In this document: piece by piece, positions 1 to 10,312 of the stretch | Numbering within the stretch: the stretch's first letter is position 1 | Layout of the letters: each line of letters opens with the position of its first letter | Assembly: GCA_029213045.1 (NCBI GenBank) | Contig: JARGPN010000006.1 | Coordinates: forward strand, 444,304 to 508,303 | Source of the DNA: Alcanivoracaceae bacterium | GTDB taxonomy: Bacteria > Pseudomonadota > Gammaproteobacteria > Pseudomonadales > Alcanivoracaceae | DNA: 64,000 nt | Direction: 5' to 3' | Notes under the pieces: model-generated | What the model was told of the DNA's origin: nothing | The model's input: only the letters and a program-made list of their open reading frames with translations | The model's database searches: none | Position numbers and translations under genes: made by a program

Positions 1-599
1 TTGTGCTAATTTCGCTGGGCTTCGCCTTGTGCGGCATCACCTTCGGTTTTTCTAGCGAAAAGTTCAACACCGGCGGAGACATTGTGCAGGCCATGGAAGA
101 CACCATGCGTACGATGGCGGGCTATCTAGTATTAATGTTTTTTGCCGCGCAATTTGTCGCCTGGTTTAACTGGTCTGGCACGGGTTTGGTGTTAGCAATA
201 CGAGGCGCTGAATTACTTGGCGCGCTACAGCTTTCTCAAGCATCAACGTTAATTTTATTTGTGCTGTTTACCGCGCTGATAAATTTAATGATGGGCAGCG
301 CTTCGGCGAAATGGGCCATGCTCGCGCCAATTTTCATTCCCATGCTGATGTTGCTCGGCATTGATCCGCAAGCGACGCAAGCAGCTTTTCGTGTGGGGGA
401 TTCGAGCACAAACATCATAACGCCGTTGATGCCGTATTTTGCTTTAGTGTTGGGCTTTGCAAGGCGCTATCAAGCAGACACGGGCATCGGCAGCTTGCTG
501 GCCTACATGCTGCCCTATAGCGTGACGCTGCTCGTAGGCTGGTCGGTCATGTTATTTATTTGGATTTGGATGGGCTGGCCACTTGGGCCAACCCTTTAG
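1..599 (+). CDS. AbgT-family transporter, C-terminal part
   Basis: The gene is cut by the left edge of the window; about 198 C-terminal residues remain, and the reading frame is open to the edge. The segment is very hydrophobic, with several membrane helices, and holds the AbgT-family signature MGSASAKWAMLAPIF followed by FRVGDSSTNIITPLMPYF. Known members of the family move p-aminobenzoyl-glutamate (E. coli AbgT) or export antimetabolites such as sulfonamides (MtrF type), so the substrate cannot be fixed from this fragment. It ends in TAG and converges on queF with only 37 bases between the stop codons. Confidence 0.85.
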   Translation, partial: VLISLGFALCGITFGFSSEKFNTGGDIVQAMEDTMRTMAGYLVLMFFAAQFVAWFNWSGTGLVLAIRGAELLGALQLSQASTLILFVLFTALINLMMGSASAKWAMLAPIFIPMLMLLGIDPQATQAAFRVGDSSTNIITPLMPYFALVLGFARRYQADTGIGSLLAYMLPYSVTLLVGWSVMLFIWIWMGWPLGPTL

Positions 600-613
600 C
601 TTGTTTAGAAATG

Positions 614-638
614 TCGCCGCTACATAGCAGGCGATTTT
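614..638. terminator. Weak hairpin between convergent genes
   Basis: TCGCC pairs with GGCGA around an inner GC/GC pair and one bulged A. A short TTTT run follows on the plus strand, overlapping the end of queF. It sits between the convergent AbgT-type gene and queF, where a terminator is expected, but the stem is short. Confidence 0.3.
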
Positions 639-1464
639 ACTGACGCACTACTCGCTTACTGATTGGCAAGGTTTCGTAATTCGAACGAAATGGATTGATG
701 TCTAGCCCACCACGACGGGTAAAGCGCCCATACACGGTTAATTGGCGCGGCGCGCACTGCGCTTCAATATCCATAAACACGCGTTCCACGATTTGCTCAT
801 GAAAGCCTTCGTGGTTGCGCAATGAAACAATATAGCGCAATAGACTTGCAGCACTGATTGGCGCGCCTGTGTACCGAACAATCAGCGTTGCCCAATCCGG
901 CTGCCCGGTAACAGGACAACGGCTGCGCAGTAAATGGCTATACAGCTGCTCGTTTTGTTCGGCGCCCTGCTCAACCATTAATAAACCGGGGTCGTAGTCA
1001 TACTGAGTAATATCGAGGTCCAGCAGATCGATACAGGTGCCCGAATTTTCAAGCCATGGTGTTTTCGCCGCTTCGTCGAGCGTGTGCACCAGCACATCAA
1101 CCGTACCGTCCGCACATGCCGAAAGATCTTTTTCGATAACGGTAATGACTGCTGCGCGCGATTCAAACCGGCTGTTTGCGAATGAGTTCAAGTACAGCTT
1201 GAGCGATTTAGACTCGACAATATTTTTGCTGTTGCACGGCACCCGAAACTCCGCCACCGCGACCACCGGCTTACCGCGCATATCCAACCATGACACTTCA
1301 TAAGCGTGCCACACGTCAACGCCATGAAATGGCAGTGAATCCATTTCCAGTTCTAATCCTTCGCGCGCGTCCCAACGAGGAACGGGGCATAACAAACTTG
1401 GCGTATAGGTATCGACATAATCTGATTGCCGACCTAATGGTGTGTCTTGAAGAATGCCGCTCAT
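637..1464 (-). CDS. queF: NADPH-dependent 7-cyano-7-deazaguanine reductase QueF
   Basis: QueF reduces the nitrile preQ0 to the amine preQ1 in queuosine biosynthesis, in the cytoplasm. The protein is about 275 residues, the size of the long two-domain (unimodular) form found in E. coli and Vibrio. It carries the QueF motif [12 protein letters not shown] in the first half and the catalytic cysteine stretch [11 protein letters not shown] in the second. An in-frame TTG lies two codons upstream, but the ATG at 1464 has an AGGAA Shine-Dalgarno sequence about 7 bases before it, so that start is chosen. The gene stands alone, with yadH ending 50 bases upstream on the same strand. Confidence 0.95.
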   Translation of the reverse strand: MSGILQDTPLGRQSDYVDTYTPSLLCPVPRWDAREGLELEMDSLPFHGVDVWHAYEVSWLDMRGKPVVAVAEFRVPCNSKNIVESKSLKLYLNSFANSRFESRAAVITVIEKDLSACADGTVDVLVHTLDEAAKTPWLENSGTCIDLLDLDITQYDYDPGLLMVEQGAEQNEQLYSHLLRSRCPVTGQPDWATLIVRYTGAPISAASLLRYIVSLRNHEGFHEQIVERVFMDIEAQCAPRQLTVYGRFTRRGGLDINPFRSNYETLPISKRVVRQ

Positions 1465-1514
1465 GACCAATTCCTAGTTGTTATCTCTGACTATCGACGT
1501 TGCCAAAATCAAGG

Positions 1515-2284
<770 letters not shown>

Positions 2285-2288
<4 letters not shown>

Positions 2289-3217
2289 GCTGTTTTCTCC
2301 TGTGGCAAGTTTTTCTCGACCAGTTTAATAAACAATTCTTCCAAGCGATTTGTTTTGTTACGCATACTCACTACTGAAACCTTTTGATCTGACAACTTCA
2401 CAAATACGTCGCTCAATAGCGCAGTTTTCGGCACATCGACTTCAAGCGTTCGCTCATCGCGCAGGCGAATATCGATACCCTCAATAAACGGCGCGGCCGT
2501 TATTGGCGAGGCCAAGTCCAACACGAAGGTTTCTACGGAGAGCTTTTCCAGCAACGACTTCATGTCGGTATTTTCGACAATGCTGCCGTGGTCAATGATC
2601 GCAATACGGCGACACAACGACTCAGCCTCTTCCAGGTAGTGGGTTGTTAAAATAATCGTCTTGCCCGATTTGTTAATTTCGGTAAGAAATTCCCACATGG
2701 AACGGCGCAACTCGATGTCTACGCCCGCAGTGGGCTCATCGAGAATTAACAACTCAGGCTCATGCACCAACGCACGAGCAATCATTAGGCGACGTTTCAT
2801 GCCGCCGGACAATGTGCGGCTTTGGCTATCGCGCTTTTCCCAAAGGCCGAGGCGGCGTAGGTAATACTCAGAACGCTCCAGCGCCTGCTTTTTTGGAATG
2901 CCGTAGTAACCTGCCTGGGCGACAAGTATATCGAGCACTTTTTCAAACTGATTAAAATTAAATTCCTGCGGCACTACGCCAACCTGACGCTTGGCGATAC
3001 TTCTATCACCATCGAGGTCGTGGCCAAGAATACTGACCTTGCCTCCGGTTTTATTTACCAGCGAACTGATAATACCGATGGTGGTAGATTTACCCGCGCC
3101 GTTTGGTCCCAGCAGCGCAAAGAAGTCACCGCGCTCAACGCTAAAGCTCACGCCTTTAAGCGCTTCAACGCCGCTTCCATAGGTTTTGGTTAAATTTTCG
3201 ATAACAAGTGCAGACAA
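2285..3217 (-). CDS. yadG: ABC transporter ATP-binding protein (YadG-like)
   Basis: A 310-residue ATPase with Walker A GPNGAGKST at residues 37-45, ABC signature LSGGM at 136-140, and Walker B LLILDEP at 156-162 followed by the switch histidine in TTHYLEEAE. The remaining C-terminal third is the extra domain common in ABC-2 drug/polysaccharide exporters. It powers the YadH permease encoded directly downstream. No periplasmic binding protein is present, as expected for an exporter. About 127 bases of mostly featureless DNA separate it from the phosphatase gene upstream. Confidence 0.92.
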
Positions 3218-3344
3218 GGGGTCGCCTCTTTTGTCACAGCATGATGTTGTCTATTTGCAGGCAGACTCTACCGCAGCAAAGCGGACTGCAAAATATGAAG
3301 AAGAGTCGCCACCGATTCGCGTAGCGCGGGCGGCGACAAAGATG

Positions 3345-4121
3345 TCAATAATAGCCTAAAGCGAGGCGTCCTTGCTCGCCACGCCAAATCCAATTGATAT
3401 GCGACGCGTCTAGCCATAACCACAGACCTTCCATCATCCACGGCCAATCGCTCTCGGTGACTTGCTTGAGGCCAAGTAGCGACGCCACAAACGCCATCAG
3501 GATAGTGTCGTGAGTCACGTGTATGGCAAGCTCGCCTTGCGCAGGATCTCGCGCTTGTAGGTAACGAATAAGCTTTTGCTGACCAGCCAGCGGGGTTAGC
3601 AAGCCCATCATTTCTTCACTGAGATGATGATTGATAAACCCCACGGCACCCATTTTAAAAAATGCGGGGCCGACGGTGTTGATGTCTTCGACATAGCACC
3701 CAGGCTCAACCAACTCTGAACATTTTTCGATGGGCAATTCATGGGCAATAATGCCTGCGTGTAAGCCACCCTTTCGTAATGCGATGGCAGTGTCGATGCA
3801 TCGCCCGACGGGACTGCTGTAAAACGCTGTCACAGGTCGGCCTAATTCCTGCCCCCACGCCTCGGCCATTCGCACGCCCTCTTCCGTTAACGGCAAGCGG
3901 TAATCGGCAAAGCCATTGCTCGCCAATTCTCGCACGGAGTGACGGGTAAGAAGATGTAGCGGCTGGTCAGCCGGTAAGACGTTGAGCGCGTCTTTTAATT
4001 TGGGATGCAATCTAGCCATGTTTGTAATGTCGGACACCAAGTTAAGATCGCGTGTGGGAGTACACGGCGACGGGCAACGCGACAGAAACGCGCTCACCAC
4101 AACTTTTCTCCAGTATGCCAC
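3345..4121 (-). CDS. Histidine phosphatase superfamily protein
   Basis: The protein carries the branch-2-like histidine phosphatase motif TRHSVRE near residue 60, where the histidine would be phosphorylated during catalysis. It also has FYSSPVGRCIDTA (the second arginine region) and HVTHDTILMAF (the catalytic HD-type pair). The substrate is unknown. The start is uncertain: a GTG at 4121 opens the frame, paired GTG codons at about 4098 and 4095 follow a GGAGA sequence, and an ATG at 4019 would begin MARLHPKLKD. Residues before MARLHP look unstructured, so the shorter form is possible. It appears to be a single gene. Confidence 0.75.
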   Translation of the reverse strand: MAYWRKVVVSAFLSRCPSPCTPTRDLNLVSDITNMARLHPKLKDALNVLPADQPLHLLTRHSVRELASNGFADYRLPLTEEGVRMAEAWGQELGRPVTAFYSSPVGRCIDTAIALRKGGLHAGIIAHELPIEKCSELVEPGCYVEDINTVGPAFFKMGAVGFINHHLSEEMMGLLTPLAGQQKLIRYLQARDPAQGELAIHVTHDTILMAFVASLLGLKQVTESDWPWMMEGLWLWLDASHINWIWRGEQGRLALGYY

Positions 4122-4195
4122 GGCATTACTAAGGAGGCATTACCAAGCGGGAATGTCTGATTCGCGGTGATTAAATAGCGAGAAGCAGCTAACAC

Positions 4196-4224
4196 CACCT
4201 ACTTGCTAGGCCAGCAAGCAGGTG
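4196..4224. repeat. Perfect-loop hairpin downstream of UndA/TenA-like gene
   Basis: Two 12-base arms (CACCTACTTGCT and AGCAAGCAGGTG) pair with one mismatch around a 5-base loop. It begins 15 bases after the stop codon of the minus-strand gene at 4239. There is no good T run after it, so it may act as an RNA-stabilising 3' hairpin rather than an intrinsic terminator. Confidence 0.5.
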
Positions 4225-4238
4225 ATGAGCAGAAGAGA

Positions 4239-4970
4239 TTAAACGATGGGGTTATAGCAGTCTTCGAGAGCGAGAATGTAATACTCCAAACCACGGCGCG
4301 CCGCACCCAGCGCGCTTTTCTGCGCTTCTGGCGTCAACGCAATACGCTTAACAAGCTCCATGGCTTCGTGCGGATGCTCGTCGTCGTAGCTAGCGTGAGC
4401 GCGCAACCATGTCATGGTATGGCGATTGATTTCAGCGACGCCAGATTCTGCATACGCCTGCATGCCTTTCACAACTTGCTGGCTCCACTCTCCGGTGGCC
4501 CATTCGATGGCCAAGTTGGTGGCGGCTATGCCTTCTTCCAATGACCCAAAGCTGCCAACCTGCCACAGGTAATTATTCACGGCGTCCATGCCTGCGCTGG
4601 GCTGTACGGAATCCAGCTCCGACAATTCAATGCCAAAACCCGCCGCCCAATCTTGATACCAATACGCGTGGCGCTGCTCAACCTTGATGTTGTCTATCAG
4701 CCATAGCTTCGCTTCTTCGTGACCGGGAACGCCACGACGAACTTTCGCTAAGTTCAATGCCATATATTTCGGAAAATTTTCTACGAGCGGATAAAAATTT
4801 AACAAGGCTCTGCGCCAACGCTCCGAGGAAAGTTGCCCTGACGCCATTTCCGAAAAAACAGGATGAGCGACAACTTTATCTTTGAATGGCACCAAGGAAT
4901 CCCAAAAGTCTTGTGCCCAATCAGTGTGTTCGGAAAGCTCTAATTTTTTCTTATATTGTGCTGCGCGCAT
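4239..4970 (-). CDS. TenA/PqqC-fold iron enzyme, UndA-like
   Basis: A 243-residue, all-helical protein of the heme-oxygenase-like superfamily, usually labelled TenA family transcriptional regulator or thiaminase-like. The thiaminase cysteine motif is not seen. A metal-ligand pattern is: E98-x2-H101 (VEQRH), E156 (LAIEWATGEW) and H192-x3-D196-x2-H199 (HASYDDEH). That is the arrangement of heme-oxygenase-like diiron oxidases (HDO), and surrounding segments resemble UndA, which converts medium-chain fatty acids to 1-alkenes with O2. Function in fatty-acid or pyridine/thiamine metabolism is therefore inferred, not proven. It starts at ATG 4970 and stands alone. Confidence 0.75.
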   Translation of the reverse strand: MRAAQYKKKLELSEHTDWAQDFWDSLVPFKDKVVAHPVFSEMASGQLSSERWRRALLNFYPLVENFPKYMALNLAKVRRGVPGHEEAKLWLIDNIKVEQRHAYWYQDWAAGFGIELSELDSVQPSAGMDAVNNYLWQVGSFGSLEEGIAATNLAIEWATGEWSQQVVKGMQAYAESGVAEINRHTMTWLRAHASYDDEHPHEAMELVKRIALTPEAQKSALGAARRGLEYYILALEDCYNPIV

Positions 4971-5117
4971 AATATGCCACCCTGGCGTGTGTGCTGTTGT
5001 CCATTAGGCTAAGCCGAAACATACCCATTTGTATGCCAGCCGAAATACCTACACGTAATCCATTATTAATATGCCCACATATACAGGCAAGTTCGAGGAC
5101 TATTTCCACAAATCCGG

Positions 5118-7181
5118 CTAAATTAACCGCAGCATCTCTTTTCTAAACTTACGTAATTTCAATCGGTTACGCCTATCTTCACTGGAAAGCGCGACGCCGG
5201 ACGTCGTTTTGTCCTGATATGCAGTTCGGTAGGCCGCGTCGTTATAGAGCCGCAACCACGCCTTGGCGGCCGGTTGTGACGTCGCGGAATGCGCCGTGGC
5301 GAGTCGTGCCAGCGCTAGAGGCCCTAGATCATCCGACACCGGAATACCCTTCTTCTGCAAACCTTTATAGAGCGCCCAATATTCCTTTTCCCACCAATTC
5401 AGAGGTACTGATCGGCTCTGCCAAAACAACAGCAAGCCCATTGCGGCGGCAACAACCCCTAGCCCTGCGCCAATCAACAGCGCAATGCGCATTGGCGAAA
5501 CGTCACCGAGCAATTTTTGCAAAACACCTTTTTGTGCATCGGTGTCGTAATCAACAACCAACTTCAACCATTGAAACTCAGCGTAATCCAACGCACTCAT
5601 AAAATCTTTTAGCAACGGCAAACCGGAAATACCTACGAGGTCATTGAAGGTGGCAAACGATTCATCGTTTTGCGCCTCCAAGGCGGCGGCCAATCCGAGT
5701 CGAACGCGCTCCGGTGCAACCATCGCCGTGGGATCAAACTCTTGCCACCCTTTGCCCGGTAGCCATGCTTCTACCCACGCGTGGGCATCGTACTGACGCA
5801 CTAATAAATGAGTGCCTAGTGGATTTAGTTCTCCGCCTTGATAACCCGCGACGATACGCGCGGGAATACCTACTGACCGCAGCATAAATGCGAAGCTCGA
5901 TGCATAGTGCTCACAAAATCCCGTGCGGGTGCGGAAAAGGAAATCATCAATTTGTTGCCCGGTAAGCAATGGCGGCTCGAGCGAGTAGTAAAACTCCTCC
6001 TCACGAAACCAACTTAACGCTTTTCGGATAAACGCTTCGTCGCTACCTGCTTCAGTGCGCCAGCGCTGGGCAAGGCTGCGTGTGCGCCCATTCCCTTCTT
6101 CAGGAAGCCGTAAGTTAAACGCCTTTTCCCAATCAGGAATGTTTTCACCGCGCGGCATCTCAGTAAAGCTTTCAACGCGATACGCAAGGACATCACGAAC
6201 AGGGTCGGCGTTGATCAAACGGCTATCGCGCGCAAAGGCAATGCCGCGCTGTTCGGTAAATGGTGTGACTAACGCAAACAACCAACGGCGACGCGTAGGC
6301 TCAAGAATAATTTGGTAATTATATTTTTTGCCGACTTGCTGGCGTTGCACTTCGCGATACCAATCACGATTTCGTTCGCCGGGATAGGCCATGTATTCTG
6401 CTTGTGGCAAATCATTAGGCACCGCTTGCGACCAACGTGTGCCGTCAAACCAACTGTACGTTAGGCCGCGCCAATACCGCTCTTCAGGCGGCGGCGGCTC
6501 GCCTTTGAAGTCAACCCGAAACGCGAGAGCTGCGGAACGTGAGAGGCTACTCACTTCGCCCGGCGCCATGGAATCGCTCATCCCGGTTTTTGCGCCTTTT
6601 TTCTGAATGGGAAGATCCCATAACGGCGGCACACGCGGCACAACAAAAAACAGGAAAATCATTAACGGCATTGCTTGCAGCACTAGCACTAATGAATATT
6701 TCAATTGCTGCCTAGCGCGAATATTCGCTTCAGGTTGGTTTATGCCAATCAGCGCCGCAGTAATCACTCCGAGTACCGCGAACACATAGAGGCTGATCAA
6801 TAGGTCCTGTCGCGATAACAATGCAGTGGCGATCACGAAATAGCACAACACAATGGCCACATAGGCATCGCGCAGTTTAAACATTTCTAAGAGTTTTAAA
6901 TTAAAGGTACAGACCAGCAGCACAATGCCGGCCTCCGGCCCAAGCAGCGTGCCATAGGTATACAAGGTCCCCGCTACGGCCCCGACGAGCACCACGGCGC
7001 GCGTGATTTTTGCAGGCATGCGCAATCGGCCGCGCTGCACAAGAATGCGCCAAACCTGAGTGGTAATAACAAACAACGGCAACCACGCAGGTCCGGTAAG
7101 AAAATGCGGCAAGCTGGCCATTACGGCGCCGGTCATTAACCAGATAAAGGCGTGCTGAGGCACTTGATAGACGCGCGCCAT
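5118..7181 (-). CDS. tgpA: TgpA-like membrane transglutaminase
   Basis: A 687-residue protein with an N-terminal block of about six to seven membrane helices (roughly residues 1-180, DUF3488), a periplasmic transglutaminase-like core, one more helix near residue 570 and a cytoplasmic tail (DUF4129 type). The catalytic Cys-His-Asp set is visible: Cys near 423 in GFCEHYASSF, then His in DAHAWVEAW and Asp in FDPTAMVAPERV. In Pseudomonas aeruginosa the homologue TgpA is essential and acts at the cell envelope. The start overlaps the last base of the DUF58 gene, placing it as the last gene of a metZ-moxR-DUF58-tgpA unit. Confidence 0.92.
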   Translation of the reverse strand: MARVYQVPQHAFIWLMTGAVMASLPHFLTGPAWLPLFVITTQVWRILVQRGRLRMPAKITRAVVLVGAVAGTLYTYGTLLGPEAGIVLLVCTFNLKLLEMFKLRDAYVAIVLCYFVIATALLSRQDLLISLYVFAVLGVITAALIGINQPEANIRARQQLKYSLVLVLQAMPLMIFLFFVVPRVPPLWDLPIQKKGAKTGMSDSMAPGEVSSLSRSAALAFRVDFKGEPPPPEERYWRGLTYSWFDGTRWSQAVPNDLPQAEYMAYPGERNRDWYREVQRQQVGKKYNYQIILEPTRRRWLFALVTPFTEQRGIAFARDSRLINADPVRDVLAYRVESFTEMPRGENIPDWEKAFNLRLPEEGNGRTRSLAQRWRTEAGSDEAFIRKALSWFREEEFYYSLEPPLLTGQQIDDFLFRTRTGFCEHYASSFAFMLRSVGIPARIVAGYQGGELNPLGTHLLVRQYDAHAWVEAWLPGKGWQEFDPTAMVAPERVRLGLAAALEAQNDESFATFNDLVGISGLPLLKDFMSALDYAEFQWLKLVVDYDTDAQKGVLQKLLGDVSPMRIALLIGAGLGVVAAAMGLLLFWQSRSVPLNWWEKEYWALYKGLQKKGIPVSDDLGPLALARLATAHSATSQPAAKAWLRLYNDAAYRTAYQDKTTSGVALSSEDRRNRLKLRKFRKEMLRLI

Positions 7182-8137
7182 TACGACTCTCCGTATAGCG
7201 CAAGCACGCGTAACATTTGTTGCTTATGCTCGGGCCCAATCGCAGGCGGAATTTCGGTGTCGGGCAAACGCAAGCCATAAGGGTTATTGCTGCGATCTAG
7301 CTCTAATAGCCACCAACACAAACGGCTTAACTTATTCTCAGGGTCCAAGCCCTGCAGCCGATCCCAGTCCAACCAGCGACGGCCTTCGCTGGGATCAGAA
7401 AATAATTTTGTATTCAGCCCTTGCTCGCGCGCAAGGCTTTTCCAGTGAATAGAACGCAGAGAGTCCCCCGGTACATACGGGCGAATACCGTCAAAATCTT
7501 CGTTGCCTTCTGATCGACTATGTTCGCCTTCATCGTCATCGCCGCCTCCAGCAGGGCACTCGACGCTTTCAATTGGGCGCGGCCATGCTAAACACCAGTG
7601 ATCTAAATCCACCGAACTCCATGCACGCAGCAAACCAAGTGGAAAGCGCGTTTCTACTCGCAAACGTTCAGCAAACACTTTCCCTCGTTTCGGTAAGTCG
7701 ACATCGAGCCAGACTGCCTGCTGCTCTTTTGCTTTAACTGAAACTTCGCGCTCGACACTGCCCGGCCACTGCAACCACAAGCCGGTATGACCATGGCGCA
7801 CATGCGATACCAAGCGCACTTCCAATGCGCCTGCACTTCCCGCAAACCCTTCGCGCATACCGCCTGCCTGCAGCGTTACACCGGAAAGGTTTCTGAAGGT
7901 ATGCCAAATAGCGACATTGAATAAGCTTGCTAGAAAAAAAGAAAATGTCAGCAGCAAATTATTTTCGTAGTTGATGCCCCCTATAAACAGTGCAGCGGCA
8001 ACGGCGAGAAATAGCAGCCCGTACCCCGTAGGAAGGATAAAAATGCGACGCTGATTGAGCGTAACGGATTGGGATGGCGGTATCCGTCGGCGAAGCCAAC
8101 GTTTATACCAAGCGCGAGGAGTATCGAGGATGGGCAT
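7181..8137 (-). CDS. DUF58 domain protein
   Basis: A 318-residue protein with two membrane helices near the N terminus (about residues 35-75) and a C-terminal DUF58 core marked by DFDGIRPYVPGDSLRSIHWK, which belongs to the von Willebrand A-like fold. DUF58 proteins are found with MoxR ATPases and transglutaminases in envelope-associated complexes; the exact role is unknown. One-base overlaps with both moxR and tgpA indicate translational coupling, so the three proteins are probably made in a fixed ratio. Confidence 0.9.
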   Translation of the reverse strand: MPILDTPRAWYKRWLRRRIPPSQSVTLNQRRIFILPTGYGLLFLAVAAALFIGGINYENNLLLTFSFFLASLFNVAIWHTFRNLSGVTLQAGGMREGFAGSAGALEVRLVSHVRHGHTGLWLQWPGSVEREVSVKAKEQQAVWLDVDLPKRGKVFAERLRVETRFPLGLLRAWSSVDLDHWCLAWPRPIESVECPAGGGDDDEGEHSRSEGNEDFDGIRPYVPGDSLRSIHWKSLAREQGLNTKLFSDPSEGRRWLDWDRLQGLDPENKLSRLCWWLLELDRSNNPYGLRLPDTEIPPAIGPEHKQQMLRVLALYGES

Positions 8138-9054
8138 TATTGCCGCCGAACAACGGGTACCGCTTCGAGTAATTTTTGAGTGGCCGTTGCAACGGCGCCA
8201 CCGCTTAATGCTTGCAAGCGATGTTCGACAACGGGGCCCAATACAACTTGCACATCTTCAGGAATTACATAGTCGCGGCCACCGGTTAACGCCCATGCGC
8301 GGGCGGCGCGTAATAAGCCGAGACCGGCACGCGGTGAAAGACCGGCCACAAAAATGCCGGCACTTCGGCTATGTGCCAACAGCCGCTGAATATAATCAAT
8401 TAAATCTCGCGAGGCGCGAATATCATCAACCGCTTGTTGCGCCGCCATTAATTGCTCGCGTGACACCACCGGCGCCAAGTTAACAGCTTGCGAGCGACGA
8501 TCACTGCCACTCAATAATTTTAGTTCCATCTCCGCAGACGGATAGCCCAGTGACAATCGCATTAGAAAACGATCGAGTTGCGATTCTGGCAACGGAAACG
8601 TTCCCGCCTGTGTTACTGGGTTTTGCGTCGCCAGCACAAAGAACGGTTCAGGCAGCGCGCGTGTTACGCCATCTAGTGTTACTTGACGTTCTTCCATCGC
8701 TTCTAGCAATGCGCCCTGGGTTTTTGGCGTGGCCCGATTAATTTCGTCCGCCAACAATAGCTGCGTAAAAACGGGGCCATCTTTTGGTTCGAATTCACGG
8801 GTTTGCGGATTAAAAATCGACACACCGAGAATATCGGCGGGCAACATGTCAGAGGTAAATTGCACGCGGCGATAATCCAGTGAAAACACGCGCGCCAAAG
8901 CGTGTGCGAGGGTCGTTTTCCCCATGCCGGGCAAGTCTTCAATCAACAAATGTCCGCGCGCCAGCAGGCAACTTACTGCCAAGCGAATTTGTTCTTCTTT
9001 TCCGAGCACAACAGTTGAAACCGCTGTAACGGCTTGGCGAATCACATCTTGCAT
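8137..9054 (-). CDS. MoxR-family AAA+ ATPase
   Basis: A 305-residue AAA+ ATPase with Walker A GMGKTT at residues 43-48, the MoxR motif FTSDMLPADILG after it, Walker B LLLADEINRA and the sensor stretch ATQNPVTQAGTFPLPESQLDRF. MoxR proteins act as chaperone-like ATPases that activate or assemble partner proteins; the partners here are probably the DUF58 and TgpA-like products encoded just downstream with one-base overlaps. It starts only two bases after the metZ stop codon, so it is likely cotranscribed with metZ. Confidence 0.93.
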   Translation of the reverse strand: MQDVIRQAVTAVSTVVLGKEEQIRLAVSCLLARGHLLIEDLPGMGKTTLAHALARVFSLDYRRVQFTSDMLPADILGVSIFNPQTREFEPKDGPVFTQLLLADEINRATPKTQGALLEAMEERQVTLDGVTRALPEPFFVLATQNPVTQAGTFPLPESQLDRFLMRLSLGYPSAEMELKLLSGSDRRSQAVNLAPVVSREQLMAAQQAVDDIRASRDLIDYIQRLLAHSRSAGIFVAGLSPRAGLGLLRAARAWALTGGRDYVIPEDVQVVLGPVVEHRLQALSGGAVATATQKLLEAVPVVRRQ

Positions 9055-9056
9055 AG

Positions 9057-10274
9057 TTAAACCTCGTAGCCTAATGCCTTGATACCGCGAGCTAAGTCTG
9101 CGCGCAAATCTTCAAGCCCCTCTAGGCCTACGGCAACACGAATTAAATTTTCAGTCACACCCGCCTTGGCTTTTTCTTCCGCCGCAACACGGCCATGTGT
9201 TGTAGTGGCCGGATGGGTAATCGTGGTTTTGGTATCACCCAGATTTGCCGTGATGGACATAATTTGTGTTGCGTCAATAAAGCGCCATGCCGCCTGACGA
9301 TCGGCATTACCGTCACTGTCTTTTACGCTGAATGACATTACCGCACCAAACGCGGACTGTTGGCGTTTAGCAGTGTCGTACTGTGGGTGGCTGGACAAGC
9401 CGCAATAGTGAACGCGTTCGATGCCTGGTTGTTTCTCTAGCCATTGCGCCAAGTCTAATGCTTGCTCGCTATGCGCTTTCATACGCAGCGACAGCGTTTC
9501 TAGACCTTTCAAAAATACCCATGCATTAAAAGGGCTCATGGTGGCACCGGCGGTGCGCAAGAACCCGTACACTTCGGAAATTTCGGGATCACTGCCGACA
9601 ACAGCGCCACCTAAGCAGCGGCCTTGGCCATCGAGATATTTTGTGGCGCTATGGATAACAAGATCAGCGCCCAACGCTATGGGCTTTTGCAGCGCAGGCG
9701 TGCAAAAACAGTTATCGACGATTAACAGCGCGCCCCGTTCCTTGGCAATCTCTGATAACGCCGCAATGTCGCCCACTTCCGCCAAGGGGTTCGACGGCGT
9801 CTCCAAAAAGAGCGCACGGGTTTGCGGTGTGATGGCCGCGCGCCACGCATCAAGATCACCGATATCGACTAACGTCGTGGTGATGCCAAATTTCTTTAAA
9901 TATTTCTCGTAAAGAACATTGGTGGTACCAAACACACTGCGCGAGCTGACGATATGATCGCCCGGCGCTAACAACGCAAGAAAGGTACAAGTAATGGCCG
10001 CCATGCCGGAGGCAAAAGCAACGCAGCGCTCTCCACCTTCTAACGCGGCAAGACGCTGTTCAAATGAACGAACGGTTGGATTGGTGAAACGCGAATAGAT
10101 ATTACCCGGCTCTTCACCCCCAAACCGTGCTGCCGCTTGCGCCGCACTGTCATAGGTAAAACTGGAGGTAAGAAAAATCGGCTCGGAATGAGACTGCTCG
10201 TCGGTGGGTAACTGCCCTGTCCGCACGGACAAGGTTTCGACGCTGAGATCTTCCGGCAACCGCCGTTTGGTCAT
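9057..10274 (-). CDS. metZ: O-succinylhomoserine sulfhydrylase MetZ
   Basis: A PLP-dependent enzyme of the Cys/Met metabolism family, 405 residues. The Schiff-base lysine is K212 in HSATKYLDGQGR, and the cofactor-binding motif FASGMAAI is at 88-95. MetZ makes homocysteine directly from O-succinylhomoserine and sulfide, the route used by Pseudomonas in place of MetB plus MetC. Its position after purF, with 38 bases between them, matches Pseudomonas gene order and supports MetZ over other family members. The start ATG at 10274 follows GGAGATTTCA. Confidence 0.93.
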   Translation of the reverse strand: MTKRRLPEDLSVETLSVRTGQLPTDEQSHSEPIFLTSSFTYDSAAQAAARFGGEEPGNIYSRFTNPTVRSFEQRLAALEGGERCVAFASGMAAITCTFLALLAPGDHIVSSRSVFGTTNVLYEKYLKKFGITTTLVDIGDLDAWRAAITPQTRALFLETPSNPLAEVGDIAALSEIAKERGALLIVDNCFCTPALQKPIALGADLVIHSATKYLDGQGRCLGGAVVGSDPEISEVYGFLRTAGATMSPFNAWVFLKGLETLSLRMKAHSEQALDLAQWLEKQPGIERVHYCGLSSHPQYDTAKRQQSAFGAVMSFSVKDSDGNADRQAAWRFIDATQIMSITANLGDTKTTITHPATTTHGRVAAEEKAKAGVTENLIRVAVGLEGLEDLRADLARGIKALGYEV

Positions 10275-10312
10275 TGAAATCTCCTCAACGGCGGCTCCGG
10301 AATGGGAGTCGC

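Noticed and set aside
5219..5602. Plus-strand open frame of 127 codons inside tgpA
   Set aside because: It is a shadow of the tgpA coding strand: no ribosome site, and the opposite strand shows catalytic motifs.
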